Shown here: piece by piece, positions 34,154 to 44,465 of the stretch
Numbering within the stretch: the stretch's first letter is position 1
How the letters are laid out: every line of letters begins with the position of its first letter
Source: Toxorhynchites rutilus septentrionalis
Taxonomy: Eukaryota > Arthropoda > Insecta > Diptera > Culicidae
Length of the DNA stretch: 64,000 nucleotides
NCBI RefSeq assembly: GCF_029784135.1
Contig: NC_073745.1
Location: 45,491,521-45,555,520, forward strand
Direction of reading: 5' to 3'
Notes under the pieces: model-generated
The model's input: only the letters and a program-made list of their open reading frames with translations
Databases searched by the model: none
Told to the model about the DNA's origin: nothing
Translations under genes and position numbers: made by a program

Positions 34154-35581
34154 TTGTACTACAATTTCTACTATGAATCTATGGGCCCTTTCCAATGCCT
34201 TTTTGATCGTTCATCGAAACGGCTTCGAGTGCATCGAGATTCCGGACTGGTAAGCTTGTCTACCAGATCAAAACCCTGCGTAGAACGAGATACACAGTAA
34301 AAAATGGCGCAGCTTGGTCGAAACCACTCCGAATGGGTTATTTGAACTGATTGATAACTAAAGATGACCTACGAATTAGAAGCTTATTGTAATTCATGTG
34401 AAATTGACGTTAATTTTTTAAAGGAGAGAGAATTTTCCCATCTGTTCTATGGTTATGAAACACTGAAATTTTAGTTTTTTTTTTTAATGTTTTGCGCCTG
34501 GACACAACAATGAAGTTCAAATGGGTTCAAATGGCCAGTCTCATAAATGAAGATAACTATTGTATTCTACACTATATACCTCAATTCAACCGACTTCTTA
34601 CATATCTCCGGAAACTCAGAAAAATGGAGTGGTTCTATAGTTATGAAACGCAGTGTAAACTGTCCAAATATGCATGGTTGACGTAACCACCAACACCATT
34701 CAATGATGGAAAACGCCTTTTTCTTGTATTTAGCTGAATAATCAAGACTGTGAACAATTTATACACAATAATCTGTCTCTATTTGACAATTACTAACGGG
34801 CAAAAGTGAGCCGGAGGGGTTTTATTATTTTTGTTACATTTATTCGATTGAAAAACATATTTGGCGCTTATGTCAACCATGCATATTTGAGCAGTATAGA
34901 ACATAACGCGAATTTCATGTTTGTACCGTTCCTGATTGTATCAACCTGGAGTATATTTTCATAATTTTCCATCGAAAGCGAATAAACAATCTGCAATGGA
35001 TTCAATGGAATTGGATTCCCAGTCTATACTAATAACCCCCCAATAAAGCTACTGCAATTCACCCGTTGTAAATCTTTTAAGAATTAGAAGCAGAATGTTG
35101 ATACCACGCACCAACTAGGGGGCAATGCAATTCTTGAAGATACTTACAAGAGTGTTTTGTCCTTAAAAAAATCCTTAAAATACGAACAATTGCCTGAATT
35201 ATATGTGATGTTTCTAGATGCTACCATTACAGTGAAAGGCATTTTAATGGTATCATCACAAAAGGGTGGATTACATCAAACAGAACCTTATGATGTCAAA
35301 ATGATTCTCTTTCTGCTTAACCGAAAAATATTATTGAACTGCCCAATTATAATGTGACTCGAGATGCTGCTCAAATAATCGAACGTAAATTGTCACTCAT
35401 GTTGATCATCAGAGTAGCCAAGGTATGATGCATGGTATTCGAAGAAATGTTCGCGATATCACTCCAATCTCCAGATAGGGGTTATTTTGTTGTTCCAGAA
35501 ACAAGTAGAAGATCAAGTAGCGTCTTTTTTTATTTTTTTATTCTTTCGTTTGCGCTGTAAATGGGAAGTAGTGAAAACATA
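34154..35581. other. AT-rich stretch, nothing firmly recognised
   Basis: ATATGCATGGTTGAC (about 34668) recurs inverted as GTCAACCATGCATAT (about 34871), a loose inverted pair that could be element ends. The terminal bases are not clear. Short frames have no known motif. Confidence 0.4.
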
Positions 35582-35838
35582 TGAGGGGTTCAAAATGAAA
35601 GGGGTGTAAGTGACATCATCAATTTCTCTACATCGACTCTCTCTTTTGATTATAACTTAGCTGCAAACATATTCCCTGCTGTTTTTGACAATGTGGAAGA
35701 TAGGTCAGAGCCTCATCTATCGGATTCTATAGCAAACTCAAATTGGAACGTTTTTGCAGTTGAGTTATAAACTAAAGAAAAAGTTGATGAAGAGAAATCG
35801 ATCGAATCACTTACACCTCTTTACTTCTGAGCCCCTCA
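35582..35838. mobile_element. 257-bp MITE with TA target duplication
   Basis: The left end TGAGGGGTTCAAAATGAAAG and the inverted right end TGAGGGGCTCAGAAGTAAAG share most bases, and the match continues into GGTGTAAGTGA. TA lies outside both ends. Size, TIRs and TA duplication fit a Tc1/mariner-type MITE. Non-coding. Confidence 0.75.
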
Positions 35839-35844
35839 TATGAC

Positions 35845-37960
35845 AGCTATTCTAAGCCACACATTCAATATTGTTGGAAGTACCATCGAAACTGGTCGAG
35901 AATCCATTTGGTTTTTTTCCAGAATACTCTATCGCTCTTCTCAGGATAATAAATATATTTTTGAAGCAATGGTCTTCAGCTGCAATCAATACCTAACTTT
36001 TTTGTCAGTTCGTAAAATATTTCCGAGTCCTCAACGAGGAATGCTGCCACACAGGAATTCCTTACTTTATGACTCCTCTCTCCACACATATCGGTTGCTG
36101 TCGACTCCTGCCGAGCGGATGAAAACAGGAGAAAAAAAATAATGAAACGCTCCGAAATGAGGAAGCCATTAAATTCACACTTAGCTTCCCACTTGCTGGC
36201 TGCAGAATGCAGTTTTCCACTCCACAGGACGTCGTTAAAATGCGAAGGGTGATAATTTTTCCGGACCGCTGACGAAATGTCCAAGTCGTGCCAGACAGTA
36301 AAAGTAGATGCTTGACCTACATCCGTGGCGCGCAGTGTTGGGCGTACCGAAGTGCAGGATCCTGATCCTGCCATAATGTTGGTTTAGGACAGTGACCGAA
36401 AAAATTACGCCTGACAGAGCGGAATCCTTTTCTGCTCTGATATCGGGTGTATCCAAACGGCGCCAGCTATCCGGGCTCCCCAAAGAAGGATCGAACCTAA
36501 GCTGCTTAAAATTCACTCAACGTCGCTTATTATTCATTTATCGAATTAAATCAATATGTGAAGGATTATAGGTAGTAATATGTCGGATTTAGTTGCTGGA
36601 AGACGCTCTCACGCTCGATGGAAGGGATGGCAAACATTGTGCTATCTCGAGGAGTGCCAGTTGGAAAGGCCGCCGATTATGCTGATGGTGGTACATTTCG
36701 AAAATATTTTTGCAAATTTTGTTTATCGAAGGGAAAGTTTCAGTGGGCAAACAGCCTACGAACTTGTTATCGGGCTGATCCGACTGAGTCACCTCTGAGC
36801 ACATCCGTTTGAAGGAACGAGGTAAAATAATTTCCAATTAAAAATATCCTCTTTCGACTGAGCGCTTTGTCCCATTCGCTGAATTGCGTTAGTTCCTTTG
36901 GCGACGGCTCGTTGTCTCGATCAACAATTTTCATAACCTCTTATTTCTGTACACTGTAATAGTAGCTTTCGAGTCCTTCCGAACAGCCTTCACTCGAAAG
37001 CACAGGTGTTTTCAATTACCCCGTTGTGCCTTTCTCGCCGATCCCACCACATCCCACCACAAGTATCGGCGTCCTTCTAACGCTCGGTAGGAACTACCTT
37101 CGCTCACACAAACCTGCACGGGACTCTTCCGTGCGTTGGGGACGAAACCACGATTGGAGCCATAAATTGATGAACGATGACGACGGTCACCCTGACTTTA
37201 ATAATAATAAAAGCCAATCGCGGACCGAAACAGTCGTCGGTCCTCTCGTGTGCGACTCTCGGTAAAGAGTTGAGAATACGACGTAATGTCCCGGAAAAGA
37301 GGAGCAGTAGGAGGAAGATCCATAAAGGAGTAATGTCTGTAATTACCTCCCATAATAATACGCTTAATCATACAGGCAGGTCCCGAAAGCGCAGCTTGGT
37401 CCAACGTAAATTGGAACGTAGAACCTTTCAGAACATACGTTCTTGCTCCCGGTCCTTGTCTGGCAGGTTCCGGAGGTTTTTTGCCGCTGTGCGAGACAGA
37501 GAGTGTGTATGTTCGAAGCTGCTTTTAATACTTTTATGAATATTTTTATTGCCCACCGAAACGCGTTACACGGTAGGCGAACAATGCCGGGAGGGATGCG
37601 AGAAAAAGGGAAAGCATTTTGTGCCGAGCAAGTACTCGTTATGGCAGCAGTCAGACCGAAATTGTTTCGTTGAATATCTTGGGAGAGGCGGAGACACGCT
37701 AACAAAAGATGTTACATGCGGATAATAATGCGTCACCGGCTAAGAATGTGCCGTTTGTGCTGTAATCACAAGACAACCAGGACGGAACCAACCTGTTTTC
37801 TTTTTTTTTTGTTGATTATATTCGGCTACCGAGCGGTTGGTGGCTTCCGTCGACGGGACATATGTATGCTGTGGCGACAGGAGATGTACATCGTCCCGCT
37901 CTTGTTCGGGTTCGAGATTATACCATTATTAGGATGAAGTATCATTATAAATCTGAATAA
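35845..37960. other. GC-richer, non-repetitive-looking island
   Basis: About 2.1 kb with no second copy in the window. Overlapping frames on both strands reach 132 codons (35976-36374 minus), but none resembles a known family. The overlap of several frames in one region argues for composition, not coding. Likely host intergenic or intronic DNA. Confidence 0.4.
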
Positions 37961-39085
37961 TGCAGCGATTAAAAGTGGCTGTTACTGTGGATAATGGCAA
38001 TAAAGATGTTCCGGTAGTCAACCAAATCCACGCAAATGTTTCCCGCTTCAACAGGATGTTTGATTTATGTTGAGTCTACATTATATATGGTGTACACAAG
38101 GACTGGGACATTAATGATACAGTACTCGTTCGATTTCCGCACAGTTCGTACTTTGGCGCATGTGCAAATAAATCAATATTTCAACTACTTAACCCGAGCA
38201 AACAATTCATCATATTTTGGTAAAAAATCCTCACATAAAAAAAAAGGTTAAAACTCCTCATCTTACACCATCTCACCTCAGAAGACGTCTGAGTTTTGCC
38301 AAAGCTCACATGAACCGACAGTGGGACATGGCAATGAGGTACATATGAGGTGGAGCAGTAGGCAGAGTATATTTGGATTGGTGAACAAAATATGGTGCCG
38401 TCATAATTTGCATTCAATATGGAATGTATATGAAAGAAACGAAACAATATTGAAATAACTATCAATTTCATGATGTCATGAGCCAAAATGCTCATGAAGT
38501 CTTGTAACTGATTGTTTTTCAATAGATGATAATTGTATTGTGACTAACTTCCATCATTCAAGGATCAAAAACGTCCAGAGAAAAGTCGTATTCTTAGTCC
38601 TCGGAAATAGCAGAATTTTCAATGAAATGTTGCTTAATTGTAAACTATTATGTAAACTATTATCATATCATATACACCGGCACTGGCAGCCTTCAACATA
38701 TCATCGCGAAAATAACGAAAATGTGTTTGCTTCTATGAAGGTGAGAGAGTGATGAATAACACTCAAAAATATTACTTTTATTCAACTTTTCCGATATCAT
38801 TTCACAAATATCCACTGCACACTGTCTCCTTATACTCATGTTCAGTGGATACACCACGAAAAGATCTGTTTTAATTGTTAAAAAACTTGCCAAAAAAAGC
38901 GTTTTCACATGGTTGTGGAAGGCAACTGGATGAAAACACAAATATTGACGTCACAATGTGAAAAGTAGCTATGACAGTGCATGCTATTACGCTCACTACG
39001 CTCGCAAATTCTGCCATCTGCTCCACCTAACAATCCTGTTCATGGGGAACATGATATGTTGTGACAAAAAATGTTTCCAAAAGAA
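37961..39085. other. Mixed stretch before the Tc1 remnant, nothing recognised
   Basis: Short frames only. CTCACCTCAGAAGACGTCTGAG near 38274 is a small imperfect palindrome. No terminal repeats that I can pair with confidence. Confidence 0.35.
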
Positions 39086-39690
39086 TACATTTGGCTATAT
39101 ACCATAACGAAAAGTTCTTCAATTGACTTCAATTCACTGACGAAAACAAGCTCAATTTGGATGGTCCTGATGGTTTCAACGGGTACTGGTGTGATTTACG
39201 GAATAAGGAACAGGTTTTTTCACCCAGGAATTTTGGGGGAGGCTCGTGCATGGTTTGGGCGGGACTCTGCGCAACCGGAAAGCTCAAAATAGCTTCTACA
39301 TCATTCAAGGATTACACACATGTTCTGGATTCCTCTCTCCTACCGTTTTTGCGTGGATATCGTCACAAAAAATTCACATTCCAGCAAAACAATGCTGCTA
39401 TTCATACCAGCAAGTAAACTAAGCAATGAGTTAAGGACCATAAACCTAGTTTTTTGGACTGGCCGGCTCGCTCTCCAGCCTTGAATCCTGTTGAATATCT
39501 TAAGGGGGATCCTTGTACGCAGAAACACTGAGGGAAAACGGTACACCACGATTGAAGAACTCAAGGTCGCAATTTCGGTAAAATGGAAGAATATCGAGAA
39601 ATTCGTTCAGCAGAATTTGGTAAATAGTATTCCAACACGAATTTTCAAGGTTATTGGCAAGGTTACCAATTATTGACATGTAAATTACCC
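39086..39690 (+). pseudogene. Tc1-like (DD34E) transposase fragment
   Basis: The plus strand encodes FTDENKLNLDGPDGFNGYW, with the first catalytic Asp in TDE, then FGGGSCMVWAGLCATGKL. Next comes FTFQQNNAAIHTSK, where the second catalytic Asp of the usual QQDNA is replaced by Asn. After a shift, DWPARSPALNPVEYL carries the catalytic Glu. Spacing from the second acidic position to the Glu is 34, the Tc1 pattern. Two in-frame stops follow HTSK, and the DNA-binding N-terminus is absent. It cannot be active. It lies directly upstream of the composite LINE. Confidence 0.82.
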
Positions 39691-39809
39691 TATCGTTCTG
39701 AATTTTTCATTGATGATACTTATGAATTTTGAAGTGGTCTTATAGAAACTGGACAGCTGAAATTATCATATTTAAGCACAATAAATAAACAAGCAAATTC
39801 ATCTTGTAT

Positions 39810-40341
39810 CACGAATATTGCGAAAACCGTACCCACGGCAACCCCTCCTCCGCTTTTCGTTGCTCCTCCAACGAAACGCGCGAACTGGTTTTATATCTCT
39901 CGTTTCCTGCCTCACGAAACATGTGAGAACATAATATTATATGTTTCTGGAAAATGCAAGTGTGAACCAAACCTGGTTAGGTGCCACAAACTACAACGTC
40001 AGAATAGAGAGGATAGTAGACCGATAACCTTCCTGTCATTCAAATTGAATGTGCCTGAATCGTTGGAAAGCTTTGTCTGTTCCAAGAACTTTTGGCTTGC
40101 TGGTGTTTCGATCAATCCTTTTTTAGAACGATCAGCAACTCGGGCTCGTCGCAACCCCACCACTCCTCTAACACAAAACCAACACAAATTCCAAGAAGAA
40201 TATCAACAACTTCCAATCGGATCTCCTGCTCGATTGCAACCATCAACCAACCCAGAAATGCAGCATGCAGCAGCTCTCCCTCGAAGAGCCCCTCGTCCAC
40301 CACCGCAATACGTAAATCCACCGAGAACCTCGCTCGTGTAG
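39810..40341 (+). pseudogene. LINE ORF1 remnant (C-terminal region)
   Basis: A frame open from about 39810 encodes APPTKRANWFYISRFLPHET, LYVSGKCKCEPNLVRCHKL, RPITFLSFKLNVPESLES and FWLAGVSINPFLERS, then a Pro/Gln-rich tail ending at 40341. The NWFYISRF...ITFLSFKL pattern is what I know from the RNA-binding-like C-terminal domain of insect LINE ORF1 proteins. The N-terminal part is missing. The endonuclease frame starts in a different phase around 40335, as usual for ORF1/ORF2 junctions. Confidence 0.65.
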
Positions 40342-40652
40342 ATAATCAACTTCTGCTTCACTATCAGAACGTCGGCGGCATGAACAGTACTATTGCAGAC
40401 TATTACCTAGCCTGTTCCGATGCCTCTTATGATGTGTTCGCATTCACAGAAACGTGGCTCAACAATAACACATTGTCACAACCAATTTTCGGTTCTACGT
40501 ATACGATGTATCGCTTAGATAGATCCATTGAAAATAGTAGTAAACTTATTGGCGGTGGAGTTTTGTTGGCAGTAAACTCAAAATTCGTATCACGAGAAAT
40601 CTTCCCTCAAACCGGCCGTTCTGTTGAGCAAATATGTGCAGCTATTTCGTTG
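40335..40652 (+). pseudogene. LINE endonuclease, N-terminal half
   Basis: It reads LLLHYQNVGGMNSTIADYYL, then DVFAFTETWLNNNTLSQPIF, TYTMYRLDRS and GGGVLLAVNSKFVSREIF. QN and ETWL are the conserved Asn and Glu motifs of the apurinic-type endonuclease domain, and RxDR..GGGV is the next motif. The frame is open to the mariner insertion at 40653, where the following codons continue at 43234. Confidence 0.85.
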
Positions 40653-40767
40653 TACAGGGTTTTCCATTTCGGGCTTCCGAAAGTATACAGCCCTGCGTTG
40701 ACAACCGTTTGACATAGCTGTCAACTAAAGCGTCATATCGTTAGTTGAATGTCAGCCATTTTACAAT

Positions 40768-41403
40768 ATGGATCGTTTTAGCATCGCACAACGTGTTAAT
40801 TTTGTTAAATTATACTATAAAAATAATGAAAAACCGGCAAATGTTTTTCGAGCATTACGGACGGATTTTGGCCTACAGAGCACACAATCGCACACAATGT
40901 AGTGCGTAAATTCGAACAAACTGGACTTGCACCTACATCCATATAAAGTCCAACTGGTACAAAAATTAGAGCGTGGTGACCATGGAATGCGTCGGGCATA
41001 CGTCGATTGGGTGAACGAACAACAGCAGCAAAATGCTGAATTTTCGCATCAAATTTTCTTCAGCTATGAGGCACATTTCGAGCTCGGTGGCTATGTGAAC
41101 ACCCAAAATTTCCGTATATGGGGCTCAGAAAATCCACACGTGATTGTTGAGAGGCCATTGCATCCGCCAAAAGTCACTGTTTGGTGCGCATTATGGTCTG
41201 GTGGAGTCATCGGGCCGTATATCTTTGAAAATGAGGACGGCGAGACGGTAACTGTGAATGGTGAGCGCTATGGCCTCATGTTAACCGATTTTTTTGCCAC
41301 AAATTGAAGATATGGATACGGATGACATGTGGTTTCAGCAGGACGGCGCCACGTGCCACACAACACGACCGAACATGGCCATATTGCGAACGAAATTTGA
41401 GGG
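40768..41403 (+). pseudogene. Mariner-like transposase, N-terminal and catalytic part
   Basis: ATG at 40768 gives MDRFSIAQRVNFVKLYYKNN. After RALRTDFG there is a deletion of the second DNA-binding region. The sequence resumes with LHLHPYKVQLVQKLERGDHG and MRRAYVDWVNEQQQQN. The catalytic core has SYEAHFELGGYVNTQN (the usual D of SDEAHF is Y here), NPHVIVERPLHPPKVTVWCA and MWFQQDGATCHTT with the second Asp intact. A frameshift lies near 41305. Broken by deletion, frameshift, catalytic change and the following insertion. Confidence 0.85.
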
Positions 41404-41579
41404 ACGCCGGAGACCGAGATTTTGAGCGTTAATAGCTCCTAAACAGCTGAACGAAATGGTATGATTAACACTTCATTCGAAAGATAAAATGTCTACGCGT
41501 TATATACTTGTTACTTTTTGATCCAAAAACTTGTTTCAATAGTCCTAAAATTGCTTTCAAAACAGGCTATTGAAATCAC

Positions 41580-41625
41580 CAATCGGTATATAAGCGAGCG
41601 CCACTCGGAAATTCACTCAGTTATA
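41580..41625 (+). promoter_or_regulatory. RNA polymerase II core promoter (CCAAT-like, TATA box, initiator)
   Basis: CCAAT lies at about 41579, TATATAAG at 41587-41594, and an arthropod initiator TCAGT at 41617-41621, whose A is about 31 bases from the TATA start. That is the canonical spacing. Downstream, ATG at about 41681 opens a 26-codon frame (MKARMNGVTKSLF...) that I do not recognise. It may be a promoter captured from a host gene. Activity is inferred from spacing only. Confidence 0.5.
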
Positions 41626-41814
41626 ATTGAACAGTGATTGGAGCATGTTGTCGCTGTTGTGGTGAAGCTCTTCGTTTATCATGAAAGCGCGGATGAACGG
41701 TGTCACCAAGAGCCTGTTTGTGCACCTTAGGCCGAAAGGGAATCCATCAGGAGGAGAGTGATGCCACAAACGGTTCCGCTTGAAACATCGGAGCAGCCAA
41801 CACACACACATACA

Positions 41815-42830
41815 CGCGCGGAACTATTTTCGTTTGGATGCCATTCAGCATCGAGAAATTTCAGGAAAGATGCAATCGTTGTTGAAAAATAATCTGCCAG
41901 TTCCCCTGAGAACTGAAAAATACATTCATGCGAAAGAGTTCATTTTAATGTTTTCTATCCATGTAACACTGCGACCAAATATTTTTCAATTAAGTGCTAT
42001 TAACAGGTGGTTATTGAGTTAGCATTAACCAATGGTGGGCTTCGAGTATCGAGGAAAATCAGGAAAGAACTCATCGTTGCTGAAAAATACTCTGTCAGTT
42101 CCCCTGAAAATTTAAAAATACATTGATGAGAAAGAGTTTATTCTAATGTTTTCTATCCATATAACAATGCAACCAAATACATTTGGTTTAGTGATTTTTC
42201 AATTGATCGCAATTAACAGGAAAGCTTCTGAAAATTATTCTTTTTCGGCGAGAAATCAAGGGATCGAGGGATTCATTACCTAGCCTGACCTGACCTGAAA
42301 GACAAGCAGTTTGTTTGGAACTGTGAGGGAGGGCAGAAAAGCCAGGAGGCAGGAGGCAGGAGAAGAAGAAAAGGTGACTAAGAGAGTATCAGCACCGAAA
42401 AACGGTTCCGCTTGAGACATCGGAGCAGCCACCACACACACATACACGCGCGGAACTATTTTTGTTTGGTTGCCATCCAGCATCGAGAAGATTCCGGAAA
42501 GATATTATCGTTGCTAAAAAATAATCTGCCAGATCCCTTGGGAATTGAAAATTACATTCAAGCGAAAGAGTTTATTTTAACGTTTTCTATCCATATAATA
42601 CTGCGACCAAATACAATTGATTTTGTGGTTTTCAATCATGTGCAATTAACAGGTGGTTATCGAGTTAGCATTAACCACTGGTGGTGGACTTCGAGAAGAA
42701 TCCGGAAAGATATCACTGCTGCAAAATAATCTGACAGTTCCTCTTGGCATTGAAAATAACATGCAAGCGAAAGAGCTCTCGTTTTCGTTTTCGAGTGCCT
42801 CAAATATTCATTTGGTCATTCATTCAGAAT
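41815..42830. repeat. Four tandem/near-tandem ~200-bp units
   Basis: Units at about 41822-42029, 42030-42222, 42440-42655 and 42656-42830 share GAAAAATAATCTGCCAG, TTCCCCTGAGAA or variants, ACATTCATGCGAAAGAG, TTTTCTATCCAT and CGACCAAATA. AACAGGTGGTTATYGAGTTA lies between units. A spacer with CAGGAGGCAGGAGGC separates units 2 and 3. Frames through them are artefacts. Confidence 0.65.
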
Positions 42831-42916
42831 GGATTCAGATTTAACTTCAAACAAATGATCACTGAATCAACGATAGTCCTACGTCACCATTGCAGTTATA
42901 CCATAGATATAACCCA

Positions 42917-43126
42917 CTTCCTGTTTTATTGTGGGGTTATGCGAAAGACTGTGTCTATGCCAACTCTCCGCAAACTCTTGAACATTTGAAAGACAACATT
43001 CGTGAAGTTATGACCGAGATACCACCCCATATGTGCCGAAAAGTCGTCGAAAATTATCTGTTCCGGATCAAGGTGTGCGAGGAAGCCCTAGGTGGACATT
43101 TGAATGATGTTGTATTTCACACATAA
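42917..43126 (+). pseudogene. Mariner-like transposase, C-terminal part
   Basis: It reads LLWGYAKDCVYANSPQTLEH, LKDNIREVMTEIPPHMCRK, VVENYLFRIKVCEEALGG and HLNDVVFHT, ending at 43126 about 100 bases before the right terminal repeat. The WGY.KD.VY....P.TL..L and GGHL.DV.FH motifs are the C-terminal signature of this arthropod transposase group. It is separated from its N-terminal part by the 41404-42916 repeat. Confidence 0.85.
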
Positions 43127-43233
43127 TGGCATAAACCAAACTTTAATTTGAAATAAAAGTTTCATCGAAATTCGAATTCAAAGTGTGTTTTATTTCAATT
43201 TACTTTCGGAATTTAAAGTTGGAAAACCCTGTA

Positions 43234-43978
43234 TAATCGAACGATGTACCTTGGTGTCGTTTACATTACTCCTGATCGTACAAATGACTCGGTGGTTATT
43301 AATCAGCATATTTCGACTATTCACTGGATCACAGAACAAATGGAGATGAATGACAGTATCCTCTTGCTTGGTGATTTCAACATGCCTGGCATCGCTTGGT
43401 CTTTAAGTGCATCGAAATATCTATATCCAGATTATTCCAATTCATCTGTAAATTCGAGTGTCTGCTAGATTGCCTTAGCACCGCCGGTTTATGTCAAATG
43501 AATAGCATCCTCAACGACCACAACTGTATTCTATCATCCACCACTACTGATCTCTGTATCCATTAGTCCGCCGCTTGTTTTCGATCACACTACGGTGTTA
43601 ATTCATTACAACTATCGCAAGGCCGCCTTTTCGTCAATGTACCGTTTCTTTCTAAGCATAGATTGGAATGAAATTTTGAACGATAATGACATAGACAAAG
43701 CGAAATCATCCATGTCAAATGTGTTGATTTACGCAATCGAGCAGTTCGTTCCCAAAAGGATGACTAGTAAAACGCCCTTTCCACCGTGGACAAATCGTAA
43801 TTTGAAACGACTAAAGCCAATATAGAAAATTTTTTCTCAATATCGCTGTGACTATTGGAGAAACCGGTATTCAGTTTCGAACAAAAATTACAAACGATTG
43901 AACAATGCTTTGTATGTTGCTTATCAAAATCGTACACAAATGAATTTGCGTGTCAGCCCAAGAGGTTTCTGGAGTTGT
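43234..43978 (+). pseudogene. LINE endonuclease C-terminal half and linker
   Basis: The endonuclease frame resumes with MYLGVVYITPDRTNDSVV, then SILLLGDFNMPGIAW (the conserved GDFN motif). After a frameshift near 43465 come DCLSTAGLCQMNSILNDHN and STTTDLCI (LD/TD..LV-like motif). From about 43570: FDHTTVLIHYNYRKAAF, then the linker FPPWTNRNLKRLK and QYRCDYWRNRYS, usual before the reverse transcriptase. Stops near 43568 and 43825 break it. At 43970-43978 it meets a short insertion. Confidence 0.83.
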
Positions 43979-44038
43979 TTTTTTTATTAATTCGTTTATT
44001 TTTACAGGCTCAGTTACTTAAGTTTAAAGGAGCCGAAT
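43979..44038 (-). mobile_element. 60-bp 5'-truncated SINE-type 3' tail with 9-bp target duplication
   Basis: TTTATTTTTACAGGCTCAG...AAAGGAGCCGAATT matches the 3' tail of the SINE at 20395-20874 (TTTATTTTTTAAGGCTCAT...AAAGGAGCCGAATT). It is flanked by TGGAGTTGT (43970-43978) and TGGAGTTAT (44039-44047), one mismatch. Removing it with one flank copy leaves the LINE frame open. The T run at its left is the inverted A tail. Confidence 0.7.
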
Positions 44039-44047
44039 TGGAGTTAT

Positions 44048-44465
44048 GTTGACAGCCAGAGGTAAGAGATTGGTTTGCCTACTACCATGATGCGTGATAA
44101 TGATGTGGCTGCCATCAGAGAAGGTATCTGCGAGTTGTTCCGGAAACAATTTAGCGGAGTCTTTGTCGACGAAAATCTTACTAGCGATCAAATTTCTGCA
44201 GCTATGATCAACGTACCCAGCCTGTCATCTGTCAGAGATTATCCCGTGATCAATGCAGCTATTGTACACCATGCCTGTAAAAAATTTAAAAAATCTTCAA
44301 ATCCCGGACCCGATAGTATCCCGTCTGTTGTCTTGAAGATGTGCTCTAGCAGCCTCTCGATACCGTTGAGTAACTTATTCCGCCGCTCCATTCTCTGCAG
44401 AAGATTTCCGAATCTATGGAAAAAATCATTTGTCTTCCCAGTATTTAAAAAGGGTTGCAAAAAAA
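44048..44465 (+). pseudogene. LINE reverse transcriptase, N-terminal part
   Basis: VDSQR directly after the tail insertion, then LPTTMMRDNDVAAIREG and ICELFRKQFSGVFVDEN. HHACKKFKKSSNPGPDSIPS (RT motif 0/1: K..S.GPD.IP..VLK) and FPNLWKKSFVFPVFKKGCKK (motif P..WK...V.P..KKG) follow. The frame is open to the insertion of element A at 44466 and continues after it with NYRGIASI. Confidence 0.87.

Larger units (their letters stand above)
41404..42916. repeat. Repeat inserted in the mariner transposase; tandem units and a captured promoter
   Basis: Inserted shortly before the third catalytic motif of the mariner transposase. The left part starts near GAGCGTTAATAGCTCC and contains a core promoter (41580-41625). 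The middle has four related units of roughly 200 bp (41815-42830). The right end, GTCCTACGTCACCATTGC then a GTTATACC/GATATAACCC hairpin, resembles the hairpin end of element A (10381-10425). No transposase frame. Exact ends are uncertain, and no target duplication could be fixed. Confidence 0.55.
40655..43231 (+). mobile_element. Mariner-like element inside the LINE, itself interrupted
   Basis: Ends CAGGGTTTTCCA (left) and, inverted, CAGGGTTTTCCAACTTTAA (right) are flanked by TA at 40653-40654 and 43232-43233. Removing the element with one TA restores the LINE endonuclease frame. It carries a transposase in pieces (40768-41403 and 42917-43126), and a 1.5-kb unrelated repeat sits between them. 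The family is the same as the fragment at 16215-16735. Confidence 0.82.

Noticed and set aside
34668..34886. Inverted pair ATATGCATGGTTGAC / GTCAACCATGCATAT as transposon ends
   Set aside because: The match is only about 15-17 bases, with no duplication or similarity outside it. Kept as a note, not called an element.
35976..36516. Possible host exon on the minus strand (132 and 93 codons)
   Set aside because: Frames overlap each other in different phases, no domain is recognisable and no supporting splice signals can be evaluated. Left as an unannotated island.
41815..42830. CRISPR-like regular repeats
   Set aside because: Units are about 200 bp, imperfect and contiguous, within a eukaryotic transposon. 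No short repeat-spacer pattern.
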